DNA of 64,000 nucleotides from JAJPXI01 sp051867655 (lineage in GTDB: Bacteria; Bacillota; Clostridia; Oscillospirales; Oscillospiraceae), in assembly GCA_051867655.1 (NCBI GenBank), contig JBJDYV010000089.1, positions 1 through 64,000 of the forward strand, written 5' to 3'. Positions within the stretch are counted from its first letter, which is position 1; the number at the start of each line of letters is the position of its first letter. The translations under genes were made by a program, and so were the position numbers. Shown piece after piece: positions 40,968 to 48,747 of this stretch. The notes under the pieces are model-generated. The model saw only the letters and a list, made by a program, of their open reading frames with translations, made no database searches and was not told the DNA's origin.

Positions 40968-41545
40968 AACCGCGTGAACTTCTGGACGCGCTGCACGTCG
41001 CGGAGCACCTGAAAGATGCCACCCGGCACTGCTATACATCTGGCGGCAGGCGTGAAAGCGTGGCCGAACACTGCTGGCGAGCCGCTCTGATGGCCTATTT
41101 CCTGAAGGACGAGTTCCCGGAAGCCGACATGGACAAGGTCATCCGGATGTGCCTGATCCATGACCTGGGCGAGGTGTTTACCGGCGATATTCCCACCTTT
41201 GAAAAAACTCAGGCCGACGAGGAGACCGAAGAAACGCTGCTGCGCCAATGGGTGACCTCTCTGCCCCCGGAGCTTTCCCGGGACATGCTGGCTCTGTACA
41301 GCGAGATGGCCGAGCGCCAGACGCTGGAGGCAAAAATCTACAAAGCCATCGACAGTCTGGAGGCAGTGCTCCAGCACAACGAATCCGCCCTGGACACCTG
41401 GATTCCCTATGAATACGAGCTGAACCAGACCTACGCCAGCGACAAGGTCACATTCTCCCCGTACCTGCAGAAACTGCGGCAGGCTCTGCGGGAGGATACG
41501 CTGCGCAAGATCGAAACGGAAAAAGGAGACGGCAGGAATGGCTGA
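40964..41545 (+). CDS. HD-domain phosphohydrolase (YfbR/HDDC2-like)
   Basis: The 193-residue protein carries SVAEHCWRAALMA (first His), LIHDLGE (His-Asp) and KAIDSLEAVLQH (last Asp), the metal ligands of 5'-deoxynucleotidases of the YfbR/HDDC2 type. It should remove phosphate from dNMPs. It overlaps both neighbours by a few bases, so it sits in a tight operon. Confidence 0.85.
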   Translation: MKPRELLDALHVAEHLKDATRHCYTSGGRRESVAEHCWRAALMAYFLKDEFPEADMDKVIRMCLIHDLGEVFTGDIPTFEKTQADEETEETLLRQWVTSLPPELSRDMLALYSEMAERQTLEAKIYKAIDSLEAVLQHNESALDTWIPYEYELNQTYASDKVTFSPYLQKLRQALREDTLRKIETEKGDGRNG

Positions 41546-41780
41546 TATGATTGATTTTAACCGCTACGTCCCGGAACCGAACCTGGACGGCATGGACCGC
41601 GAGGAGCTTCTGGACTGTCTGAAAACTGTCCGCGCGCAGATCGAGCAGTTGGACGAGCAGGAGCCGAAGGATATGAACAGCGAGGAATACGAAGCCTGGG
41701 GCGACCGCCACGAGGAGCTGGAGGACCTGGTTGATGAGATCCTGGATCTTCTGGACGAGATGGGTGGCCCTCATGGCTGA
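41538..41780 (+). CDS. Small acidic hypothetical protein, 80 residues
   Basis: A very acidic helical protein (DREELLDCLKTVRAQIEQL; ELEDLVDEILDLLDEM) likely to form a helical hairpin or coiled coil. It overlaps the HD gene by eight bases. ATG 41538 follows AAGGAGACGGC. Unknown function. Confidence 0.65.
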   Translation: MADMIDFNRYVPEPNLDGMDREELLDCLKTVRAQIEQLDEQEPKDMNSEEYEAWGDRHEELEDLVDEILDLLDEMGGPHG

Positions 41781-41828
41781 TTTTCAAGGAAGGACTGATT
41801 CAATCGACGTGCGCAGATCGGCGAGAAG

Positions 41829-41908
41829 CTTTTTCGTCTGGCAAGTCAAAAAAGTGCGGGAATACTTGGTGTATTTCAAACTTTTTTGGCGCAGCCCAGG
41901 CGGAAAAG
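41829..41908. repeat. Nested long hairpin element
   Basis: Three stacked stems: 41829-41841 with 41896-41908, 41845-41855 with 41880-41890, and 41859-41865 with 41871-41877. Most non-Watson-Crick positions are G-T, which keeps an RNA stem intact. It precedes the CutA1-like gene. I have an impression that similar palindromes are dispersed in gut Firmicutes, which a genome search could confirm. Confidence 0.65.
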
Positions 41909-41940
41909 ATTCCGGCAAGATGTGTGCGGGGATTGGATCA

Positions 41941-42270
41941 GTGCTTCCCAAGTATTGTAAGCTGGAGATCTTTATCCCGGAAAGCCACCTGGCCGTGCTG
42001 CAAAAGACGCTGCAGGAGGTGGACGCCGGGCACATCGGCAAGTACGATTGCTGTCTCTCTTACAGCCCCGTCACCGGCTGCTGGCGGCCCCTGGCGGGGA
42101 CGACTCCTTATCTGGGGAGCATCGGTGAGATCAGCGCGGAGCCGGAACTGAAGGTGGAGGTCACCTGCCGCACCGAACGGGTGGACGAGACGGTGGAGGC
42201 GGTGAAGCGGGTTCACCCCTATGAAGAGCCGGTCATCAATGTGATCCCCCTGTACCGGACGAGTTTTTGA
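41941..42270 (+). CDS. CutA1/YqfO-insert-like protein (NIF3-associated domain)
   Basis: About 109 residues resemble the stand-alone version of the domain inserted in NIF3/YqfO proteins: KLEIFIPESHL, AGHIGKYDCCLSYSPVTG, WRPLAGTTPY, GEISAEPELKVEV and HPYEEPVI. This fold is a CutA1-like ferredoxin-type barrel, usually trimeric. The start is uncertain: GTG 41941 gives the natural length (MLPKYCKLEIF) but a weak ribosome site; the longer frame reads through the hairpin element. Confidence 0.75.
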   Translation: MLPKYCKLEIFIPESHLAVLQKTLQEVDAGHIGKYDCCLSYSPVTGCWRPLAGTTPYLGSIGEISAEPELKVEVTCRTERVDETVEAVKRVHPYEEPVINVIPLYRTSF

Positions 42271-42302
42271 AGAAAGTCATCATTTCTCAGGGGGCATAGA
42301 AG

Positions 42303-43100
42303 ATGCGGATCATCATCGCACCCGCCAAGAAAATGAATGTAGACACGGACAGCTTTGCCCCGGAGAATCTGCCCCGGTTTCTGACTGAAACGGAGCGGCT
42401 AAAAGCGGCCCTGCAGAGGATGTCGCCCAAGGAACTGCAAAAGCTCTGGAAGTGCAACGACGCCATCACAAAGCTGAATGTGGAGCGTCTGCGGACCATG
42501 GACCTGTGCCATCGCCTGACCCCTGCCATTCTGGCCTACGAGGGCATCCAGTACCAATACATGGCGCCGGGAGTCTTTGAAACCGAACACCTGGCCTATA
42601 TTCAGGAGCATCTGCGCATCCTGTCAGGCTTTTACGGTTTGCTGCGTCCCTTCGACGGCGTGACGCCGTACCGTCTGGAAATGCAGGCAAAGCTGTCGGT
42701 GGACGGGAAAAAAGACCTGTATGAATTCTGGGGCGGTAAGCTGGCGGCGCAGTTGGCGTCGGAGACGGACTTTGTGCTGAACCTGGCCTCGAAGGAGTAC
42801 AGCAGGGCGGTGGAACCCCATCTGCCCTCCTCGGTCCGCTTTCTCACCTGCACCTTCGGGGAGCTGAAGAACGGGAAGGTCATCGAAAAGGGTACCATCT
42901 GCAAAATGGCCCGGGGACAGATGGTGCGCTGGCTGGCGGAAAACAGTATCACGGATCCCGGGGACATCCGATACTTTGCGGACTTGGGCTATCGGTTCTC
43001 CCCCGCCCATTCCACGGAAAGCAACGATGTTTTTATCAAAGGGGAAGGCATACAAGTTTGCCACGGCCAAAAAAGCATTTATGAGGATAACACAATATGA
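42303..43100 (+). CDS. yaaA: YaaA (DUF328) peroxide-stress protein
   Basis: The 265-residue protein is full-length YaaA: MRIIIAPAKKM, GFYGLLRPFDGVTPYRLEM, LNLASKEYS and TICKMARGQMVRW. In E. coli YaaA limits iron-driven damage under peroxide and binds DNA. ATG 42303 follows AGGGGGCA. Its stop overlaps the alpha/beta hydrolase gene. Confidence 0.93.
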   Translation: MRIIIAPAKKMNVDTDSFAPENLPRFLTETERLKAALQRMSPKELQKLWKCNDAITKLNVERLRTMDLCHRLTPAILAYEGIQYQYMAPGVFETEHLAYIQEHLRILSGFYGLLRPFDGVTPYRLEMQAKLSVDGKKDLYEFWGGKLAAQLASETDFVLNLASKEYSRAVEPHLPSSVRFLTCTFGELKNGKVIEKGTICKMARGQMVRWLAENSITDPGDIRYFADLGYRFSPAHSTESNDVFIKGEGIQVCHGQKSIYEDNTI

Positions 43101-43792
43101 CCGAACAACAGAGCACGATTGATCATATTCCCTCCGTTTTGTACGGAGAGAAATCAGATTGGGTCTGGCTGTATCTTCACGGCAAACAGGGCTGTAAGGA
43201 AGAGGCAGAATCTTTCGCACGGATCGTTTGCCCCAAGGGCGCCCAGGTGCTGGCCGTCGATCTGCCGGAGCACGGGGAGCGGAAGGGTTCTGCGGAGACC
43301 TTTACCCCCTGGGACGCAGTACCGGAGCTGGAGCGGCTTCTGGCCCGGATGCGGGCACGCTGGGAGCACATCGCCCTGCGGTGCACCAGTCTGGGTGCCT
43401 GGTTTTCCCTGCTGGCCTTCAGCGGCGAGAAGCTGGACAAAGCTCTCTTTGTCTCACCTGTTCTGGACATGGAGCAGCTCATCCGGGATATGATGGGCTG
43501 GGCGGGGGTCAGTGAGGCGCGCCTCAAGGCGGAGGGAGAGATCCCCACCGACTTCGGTGAGATTCTGTCCTGGCGGTATCTCCAGTACGCCCAGACCCAC
43601 CCCATCACAAATTGGAGCACTCCCACCGCCATTCTGCACGCCGGGCACGACAACTTGACCGGGCAAGAAACGGTAGACGCCTTTGTCCGCCGCTTCAGCT
43701 GCGAACTGACAGTCATGGAGAACGGTGAGCACTGGTTTCACACGCCTGAACAGCTTGCCGTGCTGAAAAGCTGGGAAGAAGCCCACATATGA
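43097..43792 (+). CDS. Alpha/beta hydrolase with altered nucleophile elbow
   Basis: The 231-residue protein has LYLHGKQG (oxyanion), VDLPEHG, a nucleophile Ser98 in RCTSLGA, Asp in HAGHDNLTG and His in GEHWFHT. The elbow reads C-T-S-L-G, so the first Gly of G-x-S-x-G is Cys96. It is likely still an esterase-type enzyme. It is translationally coupled to yaaA (ATGA). Confidence 0.8.
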   Translation: MTEQQSTIDHIPSVLYGEKSDWVWLYLHGKQGCKEEAESFARIVCPKGAQVLAVDLPEHGERKGSAETFTPWDAVPELERLLARMRARWEHIALRCTSLGAWFSLLAFSGEKLDKALFVSPVLDMEQLIRDMMGWAGVSEARLKAEGEIPTDFGEILSWRYLQYAQTHPITNWSTPTAILHAGHDNLTGQETVDAFVRRFSCELTVMENGEHWFHTPEQLAVLKSWEEAHI

Positions 43793-43811
43793 TTCCCCTT
43801 TTCCGTTCAAT

Positions 43812-43854
43812 AATGGCTGCCGAATCACCGCAATGCAGTCATTCGGCAGCCATT
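43812..43854. terminator. Inverted repeat between convergent genes
   Basis: AATGGCTGCCGAAT (43812-43825) pairs perfectly with 43841-43854. No T-run follows in either direction, so it is a weak or factor-assisted terminator. Confidence 0.5.
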
Positions 43855-43870
43855 CAATCACCAGGATTCC

Positions 43871-44005
43871 CTATACATCGTTGTTCCGGATCGATTGCTT
43901 CTTCGCGTTTCGGTTCTGATTCTGGTTTTCACGGGTCAGGGGCGTCTGCCCGTTTGCTTTTTCTTTCCGGACTCCTTTGGGGTCCGGCTGGCTGTCTTTC
44001 GGCAT
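43871..44005 (-). CDS. Tiny spore-type hydrophilic protein, 44 residues
   Basis: ATG 44003-44005 with AGGAGCGAGACCG upstream opens a 44-residue frame rich in Asn, Gln, Lys and Arg, with TPLTRENQNQNRNAKKQ. The text recalls minor small acid-soluble spore proteins such as SspO (EPLTAAQRQNNKK) and SspP. No hydrophobic core. It is the third gene behind a sigma-G-like promoter. Identification as a spore protein is inference. Confidence 0.55.
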   Translation of the reverse strand: MPKDSQPDPKGVRKEKANGQTPLTRENQNQNRNAKKQSIRNNDV

Positions 44006-44016
44006 CGGTCTCGCTC

Positions 44017-44142
44017 CTATCGTTTGGTGTTGGGCCCCAGCGCTGCTTTTTTGCTGTTGTGCTCCTGATTGGGATTGTGGTTTTTCAGCTGCACCTTCCC
44101 CGCCGCCTTCTCCTGCTCTTTCCGCTCACTTTTCTCCGGCAT
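44017..44142 (-). CDS. Tiny spore-type hydrophilic protein, 41 residues
   Basis: ATG 44140-44142 with TAGGGGGC upstream opens a 41-residue frame with no hydrophobic stretch: EKSERKEQEKAAGKVQLK, NHNPNQEHNSKKAALGPNTKR at the end. Composition fits minor small spore proteins. It lies 11 bases after the HMA-like gene and 11 before the 44-residue gene. Confidence 0.55.
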   Translation of the reverse strand: MPEKSERKEQEKAAGKVQLKNHNPNQEHNSKKAALGPNTKR

Positions 44143-44153
44143 CTTTTTGCCCC

Positions 44154-44393
44154 CTACATTGTGTGGTCGTCCGCCTGAGAATCGACGATCTGATACCCCA
44201 GCTTTTCAAGCTGTTTTTCAATGCGCCCGGCCTGAACGCCCGTGGTATCATAATCCACGGCGACACGTCCGGAACTGTCGCTGACACTGACCGAAAGCAC
44301 CCCCGGCAGGGCATCCAGCTCCCGCTTGATCGCCTTTTCGTCGTGCTTGTCAGGGAGATCGCCTAAATCAAAATAGGCGCTTGCTTTTGCCAT
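44154..44393 (-). CDS. Small HMA-fold protein without CxxC
   Basis: The 79-residue protein resembles a heavy-metal-associated (ferredoxin-like) fold: YFDLGDLPDKHDEKAI, LDALPGVLSVSVSD, VAVDYDTTGV and LEKLGYQI. The metal-binding CxxC is absent, so it probably does not bind copper. ATG 44393 has GAGG eight bases upstream. First gene of a three-gene unit behind a sigma-G-like promoter. Confidence 0.7.
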   Translation of the reverse strand: MAKASAYFDLGDLPDKHDEKAIKRELDALPGVLSVSVSDSSGRVAVDYDTTGVQAGRIEKQLEKLGYQIVDSQADDHTM

Positions 44394-44410
44394 CACGCTC
44401 ACCTCGGCAT

Positions 44411-44440
44411 TAGTATGGGCGAATTTTTTGTCTTTATCAC
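44411..44440 (-). promoter_or_regulatory. Sigma-G/F-like forespore promoter
   Basis: On the minus strand CATACTA (44417-44411), matching the sigma-G -10 consensus exactly, lies 17 bases after GTGATA (44440-44435), which fits the -35 only in part. It stands 18 bases before the HMA-like start. Confidence 0.5.
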
Positions 44441-44482
44441 CGTACGCTCTGACACGGGCCGAAACACCTTTGCCCCCTGCGG

Positions 44483-44522
44483 AAAAAGAGCGGGAACAAG
44501 TTTAAAAGGCTTGTCCCCGCTC
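44483..44522 (-). terminator. Intrinsic terminator after the YczE-like gene
   Basis: GAGCGGGAACAAG (44488-44500) pairs with 44510-44522 (one mismatch), followed on the minus strand by TTTTT. Confidence 0.8.
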
Positions 44523-44530
44523 CTGTTCTT

Positions 44531-45166
44531 TTACGCTTTTTCGGTCTTTTTCAAATCAAGCCAAGGAAGGCACTTGCCAAACACGCCGACCAGCTTCCCC
44601 GTCAGCAGAACGGACAGCACTGTTCCGATCCAGACAGAGAGGACTCGTCCGCAAAATACCAGCTCGATCACGATCGCCAGCACTGCCCAGACGGCATCCC
44701 CCGCGATCTTCACTTTGGAAAGAGGTTTTTTATACACTGCGCTGATCGCGCGCATCAATGCATCCGGTGCGGGCAGCATCAGATCAGCGCCCACAATAAT
44801 GACGATTCCCAAGGCTGTCGCCGCAATGCCCAGCAGGCAGATGAGATAGCGCAGCCAAATGGCCGCCCCGTCAAAAAAGAGGAAAAGCATATAGAGATCG
44901 ATGATGTAGCCAAAGACGACCGACAACGGAACGATCAAAATAGTCTTCAAATTGATTTTTCGCTGAACCACCAGGATCAGCACAAAACAAAACAGCTGAA
45001 ATAAAATGGTCGTGTTGCCAAAGGTCAGCGGCAGGATATTCGATAAAGCGGACGGGATCACGCTGACCGGTGACACACCGGTGTTCGCCTGCTTAATCAA
45101 TACAATGCCAAGCGCCATGACAAACAGTCCGATCACATATTGGGGTAATTGCCGCTTCAACTTCAT
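44531..45166 (-). CDS. YczE/YitT-like membrane protein
   Basis: The 211-residue protein has about five membrane helices with QYVIGLFVMALGIVLIK, GVSPVSVIPSAL and GADLMLPAPDALMRAIS, the pattern of YczE-like proteins of unknown function. ATG 45166 (MKLKRQ) is the natural start; the ribosome site is weak (GGCGG). The upstream 190 bases hold an AAACCG-TTTG-CGGTTT inverted repeat (45268-45283). Confidence 0.75.
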   Translation of the reverse strand: MKLKRQLPQYVIGLFVMALGIVLIKQANTGVSPVSVIPSALSNILPLTFGNTTILFQLFCFVLILVVQRKINLKTILIVPLSVVFGYIIDLYMLFLFFDGAAIWLRYLICLLGIAATALGIVIIVGADLMLPAPDALMRAISAVYKKPLSKVKIAGDAVWAVLAIVIELVFCGRVLSVWIGTVLSVLLTGKLVGVFGKCLPWLDLKKTEKA

Positions 45167-45356
45167 AAAACCGCCACACAATAATTCTGAATTTTTTCTG
45201 ATTCCAATGGCCGAATTCCATCTGAGCAGATGTTTTTGGCGGAATTGCGCAGCCACCGCTGCGGAACAAACCGTTTGCGGTTTATTCAGCAGACATCATT
45301 ATAACAGAATCTGCCATGGTGGTGTTATGAAAGGTTTCAATCAATTTATTTAAAAA

Positions 45357-46262
45357 CTATTTTACTGAACGCTTATTCACACATTCCTTTGTAATATCTC
45401 GAAATTGACGTGCCATCGGAGGTAAGTTATTTGCCCACGCCATAATCACACTATTGTTCAAATCATCTCCGTCATCAATATCGACAAATTTGACATTATA
45501 CGCATCATAGGATCTTGATTCCGAATGTGACATGATCGCCACGCCGAGGCCTGCGCCCACAACACGGTAAATGTCGCTGACCTGCCCCAAGGTTTGAGAG
45601 ATTTTGGGGTTAAACCCCCTCTTTTCACAAATCGCGTAAACTTTATCATAGTAGTTCGGCGAACAAGACCGCTCACAAATCAGGAAAGGCTCGTCCTTCA
45701 GCTGCTGCAAATTGATTCTCTCACAGCTCGCCAGCGGGTGTTCCGAATTCAAGAGAACTTTAAATCTCTCATTTCCAACTTCACGATACTTTAAGCCCGG
45801 CATATTGACGAGATTCATTTTGTACAGGATGCCAAGATGCACTGCATGGTTCTGAAATGCCTCAACAACTTTTGAAGAAGTATAATGCAGGATATGGATC
45901 TTAACATCCGGGTACACTTCACGGAATTTTTTGACCCAGCCGGAAAGCATATTGTCCATAGCCGGTCCGATATATCCGATGTTCAGTGTTTCACCGCCGA
46001 GATTAAATTCCTGGTTGATTTCATTCACCGCGTTTTGGAATGCTTCAACAATTTCGGTGGCAGCCGGAAGAAAGAGTTCCCCCGCGCGTGTGAGTTTGAC
46101 TGATTTCGTATTACGGACCAATAAGGGAGTCCCCAATTTTTTCTCCAGGCTTGAAATGCTGTAACTCAAAGTCGGCTGACTGATGAACATCGCATCGGCT
46201 GCTTTGCTGAAATTCAAGCATTCGGCGACCACTACGAAACGCTTTATATATTCGATATCCAT
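45357..46262 (-). CDS. LysR-family transcriptional regulator
   Basis: The 301-residue protein has a LysR HTH (FVVVAECLNFSKAADAMFISQPTLS split over residues 9-33, SLEKKLGTPLLVRN) and a substrate-sensing domain. It lies downstream of the ferredoxin-1 gene on the same strand but behind its own promoter and a terminator. It is the natural candidate to control the ABC/flavoprotein/MFS locus. The effector is unknown; it may be the imported compound. Confidence 0.92.
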   Translation of the reverse strand: MDIEYIKRFVVVAECLNFSKAADAMFISQPTLSYSISSLEKKLGTPLLVRNTKSVKLTRAGELFLPAATEIVEAFQNAVNEINQEFNLGGETLNIGYIGPAMDNMLSGWVKKFREVYPDVKIHILHYTSSKVVEAFQNHAVHLGILYKMNLVNMPGLKYREVGNERFKVLLNSEHPLASCERINLQQLKDEPFLICERSCSPNYYDKVYAICEKRGFNPKISQTLGQVSDIYRVVGAGLGVAIMSHSESRSYDAYNVKFVDIDDGDDLNNSVIMAWANNLPPMARQFRDITKECVNKRSVK

Positions 46263-46299
46263 ATACCCAGTCCTCCCAACATCCCAAATTTTTCATTTT

Positions 46300-46328
46300 A
46301 TTATATAATATCAGTTCCGTAAAAGCAA
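46300..46328 (-). promoter_or_regulatory. Sigma-A promoter of the LysR gene
   Basis: On the minus strand TTGCTT (46328-46323), 17-base spacer, TATAAT (46305-46300). Confidence 0.72.
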
Positions 46329-46380
46329 GCACTCCGCATCTCCCGGCTCAGGGAGGTTCCGCTGCTCACTTTCCAGGCAT

Positions 46381-46432
46381 AAAAAATCCCTCCATAAGAA
46401 ACAGTGTTTCACTGTCTCCTATCAGAGGGATT
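46381..46432 (-). terminator. Intrinsic terminator of the MFS/flavoprotein-1 operon
   Basis: Two nested stems, AATCCCTC (46385-46392) with 46425-46432 and ACAGT with ACTGT inside, are followed on the minus strand by TTTTTT. Confidence 0.82.
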
Positions 46433-46594
46433 CTGTGAGAACCACCTGCGCATCAAACAGCTTTGATCCGCAAGTGCCCTCGCCCCTTCATCCCAACGGC
46501 GGTCTCGCTCCGCCGTTGGGATGAAACAGGCTATGGTGGGAAAGGTGAAGGCAAATGAAAGTGTTGGGGATTTATACCGCACAGCAGCCCTGTA

Positions 46595-46813
46595 TCAGCC
46601 CCAGGAGAGCAGGTAGGGCTGTGTCTTGACCGGGGAGACAAAGATGGCCTGAGCGGGACAATCCTCCTCGCAGTACATGCACACGATGCAGTCGTCGATA
46701 TACTTGATGACGGGCTTGCCGTCAGGGCCCATGCGCAGAACGTCCATGTTGCAGGCCTTTACGCAGATGCCGCAGCCCGTGCATTTTTCCTTATCAATTG
46801 TTTCAATCGCCAT
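46595..46813 (-). CDS. 2x[4Fe-4S] ferredoxin, copy 1
   Basis: The 72-residue protein has two clusters: cysteines 11, 14, 17, 21 and 42, 45, 48, 52. The tail PYLLSWG is shared with copy 2. It is the partner subunit or electron carrier of the flavoprotein just upstream, in the arrangement known for AprA/AprB of adenylylsulfate reductase. It differs from copy 2 by one residue, Thr/Met in VK(T/M)QPY. Confidence 0.92.
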   Translation of the reverse strand: MAIETIDKEKCTGCGICVKACNMDVLRMGPDGKPVIKYIDDCIVCMYCEEDCPAQAIFVSPVKTQPYLLSWG

Positions 46814-46831
46814 AGTATGTACCTCCTTGCC

Positions 46832-48667
46832 TTACTTTCTTACAGGAGCATCGTCTTCGATGCCTTCCACTTGCTTGCCGTCGATGTGCAGGGGGAACCG
46901 GCGGATGTAGCGCTGCTCATACGGCACGTTGAAATCGGGCCACCACTTTTCGGGGATCTTCTCCTGGGTCAGGGTCATGACGCCGTCCACATCCTTCAGC
47001 TTGATCCACATCAGGCCGTACGGGTCGTCGCGCTTCGGATAGTCCTCCCGGAAGTGGGCGCCGCGGCTCTCCTTGCGCTCCAGGGACGCCCGCAGCTTCA
47101 TCTCCATGTTCAGCGCCATGTTGATGGTCTCGTGCACCAGGCGCAGCTCGTGGAAGTCGTTGGCGTACAGCTTGGGGATCAGCTCCTTGCGGACGTACAG
47201 GATCTGCTGCAGGGCAAGCTGCAGGCGCTCCTCGCTCTTGACGAAGATGACGTAGTAGGGGAAGATGATGGACTGCATGACCTGGGTCACCCACTGGGCG
47301 GACAGGCCGCCGTTCTTCTCCCAGGGCGCGAACACGTAGTCCATGGCCCGGGCGATCTCCTGCTCGCAGATGGGGGTCTCAGGGAGCTCCAGCGCCCGCT
47401 CGGCCGCGGCCTCACCGGCGATGGCGCCGGTCACAGAGCAGTACGCCAGCGCGAAGCCCTGGCCGGGATACTCGGCGCCGCAGGCCCGCGCGCCCAGGCA
47501 GTCGCCGGCGGCGTACAGGCCGGGAACTTCGCTCTCACACTTCTTGTTGATGGGCCACAGGCCGTCGGCCACGTGGGCGGACTGACCCAGGGCGCGGCCC
47601 ATGACCATGCGGACCCGGCCGCTCTTGGCCAGGCGCTCGTCATACTCAGAGCGCGGATAGCCCTTGGGACTCTTGTGCATCTCGGCGAACTCGCTCATGC
47701 CGGTACACGTCTGCCAGATGGCGGGAGTAATCCCCTCATAGGCCATAAAGGCCTCCAGGTGGTGGGTGGCCAGCCGGCTCCAGTGCATGCCGGTGACGTG
47801 CTCCTCGCAGTCCAGAGTCGGGGTGTTGGGCTTCTTCTCGCCGGCGAAAGTGCGCAGACGGTCGCGGTCCTTCACGGCCCAGGGCCACGCGGGGAAGTCC
47901 GCGCGCACGGGGTGGGTCTCCTCCCACTCCTTGCCGGTGATGGTGCAGCCGTGACGGTAGGCCATGGCGTCGGCATCGCCGGTGCTCATGCAGCGCAGAC
48001 CGGGAGCCTTCAGACCGGCGGGGCCGGCGCAGAGGATGACAGCCTTGGCCTGGAAGATCAGGGCCTTGTCGCTGTCGGGGGAGATGCCGATGGCGCCGAC
48101 AATCTTGCCGTCCTGCTCCAGAAGCTCAATGATGGTGACGCGGTCCATGAGCTTCACGCCCACCTTCAGCGCCTGATTGCGCATGACGAAACCGATCTGT
48201 CTGGGCGGGAAGCGGTAAGACTGCTGGAACTGCACAGTGCCCATGCCCTTGGGGTTCAGGGGCATAACCACCTGGGGATCGTTGCTCGGCTCCTTGGCCA
48301 CACACTCGTAGGGAACGCCGTTGTGATCCCACCGGTAGACGTGTACGCCCCATTCCACCAGATCGGCCCAGCGGGCGGTGGACTGCGTATAAGTGATCTC
48401 GGACCAGTCACGGTCGTTCATATAGTCGCCCGTGGTGTTGCACACCTGCATCCACTGGTCAATGTTGTGGACTTCGGGGTTAAACGCGGCAAAGGTGTTG
48501 CCGTGGGGAGTCTGGCCGGCCTTGCCGATGGAGCCCTTATCCACGATGACCACATTGGCGCCCTTTTCCTTCGCCTTGATCGCGGCGAAGCAGCCTGCAA
48601 TGCCGCCGCCGACGACCAGGACGTCGGTCTTAATCAGTTCCTGTTCAATTTTGACGGATACTTTCAT
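46832..48667 (-). CDS. FAD-dependent oxidoreductase (FrdA/AprA-like), copy 1
   Basis: The 611-residue protein belongs to the fumarate reductase / AprA flavoprotein superfamily: FAD motif VLVVGGGIAG (residues 16-25) and GLYAAGDCLGARACGAEYPGQ split near 400, with a helical C-terminal domain. It has no signal peptide, heme motif or flavinylation domain, so it works in the cytoplasm with the ferredoxin. The GxNRLGGxS-type segment of fumarate reductases is replaced by CGAEYPGQGFALAYC, so fumarate is unlikely as substrate. It is third in MFS - flavoprotein - ferredoxin order. The N-terminal ~280 residues differ from copy 2 at about 34 positions; the rest is identical. Confidence 0.88.
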   Translation of the reverse strand: MKVSVKIEQELIKTDVLVVGGGIAGCFAAIKAKEKGANVVIVDKGSIGKAGQTPHGNTFAAFNPEVHNIDQWMQVCNTTGDYMNDRDWSEITYTQSTARWADLVEWGVHVYRWDHNGVPYECVAKEPSNDPQVVMPLNPKGMGTVQFQQSYRFPPRQIGFVMRNQALKVGVKLMDRVTIIELLEQDGKIVGAIGISPDSDKALIFQAKAVILCAGPAGLKAPGLRCMSTGDADAMAYRHGCTITGKEWEETHPVRADFPAWPWAVKDRDRLRTFAGEKKPNTPTLDCEEHVTGMHWSRLATHHLEAFMAYEGITPAIWQTCTGMSEFAEMHKSPKGYPRSEYDERLAKSGRVRMVMGRALGQSAHVADGLWPINKKCESEVPGLYAAGDCLGARACGAEYPGQGFALAYCSVTGAIAGEAAAERALELPETPICEQEIARAMDYVFAPWEKNGGLSAQWVTQVMQSIIFPYYVIFVKSEERLQLALQQILYVRKELIPKLYANDFHELRLVHETINMALNMEMKLRASLERKESRGAHFREDYPKRDDPYGLMWIKLKDVDGVMTLTQEKIPEKWWPDFNVPYEQRYIRRFPLHIDGKQVEGIEDDAPVRK

Positions 48668-48747
48668 GCGTGATCCTCCTTATGGTTTCTGCTGTTGTAA
48701 GCGTTGCGGTTGAAATGAATCTTGATTTTCTGTCCCGCGCAGGGAAA

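Larger units (their letters stand above)
46263..46594. other. Intergenic region between LysR and ferredoxin 1
   Basis: 332 bases without a gene. It holds the LysR promoter, a minus-strand terminator and a 16-bp perfect inverted repeat (46488-46503 with 46511-46526, loop TCTCGCT) that has no T-run. Confidence 0.7.

Noticed and set aside
46832..48667. Calling the flavoprotein/ferredoxin pair an adenylylsulfate reductase (AprAB)
   Set aside because: The fold and pairing agree, but no sulfate-reduction genes (sat, dsr, qmo) are nearby, the ferredoxin is much shorter than AprB and the neighbours are an importer and exporter.
46817..48673. 618-residue open frame on the plus strand opposite flavoprotein 1 (and a 751-residue one at 50858-53113 opposite copy 2)
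   Set aside because: Exact antisense of a well-supported enzyme. The translation is low-complexity Leu/Gly/Val/His text produced by the GC-rich third positions, and no ribosome site fits.
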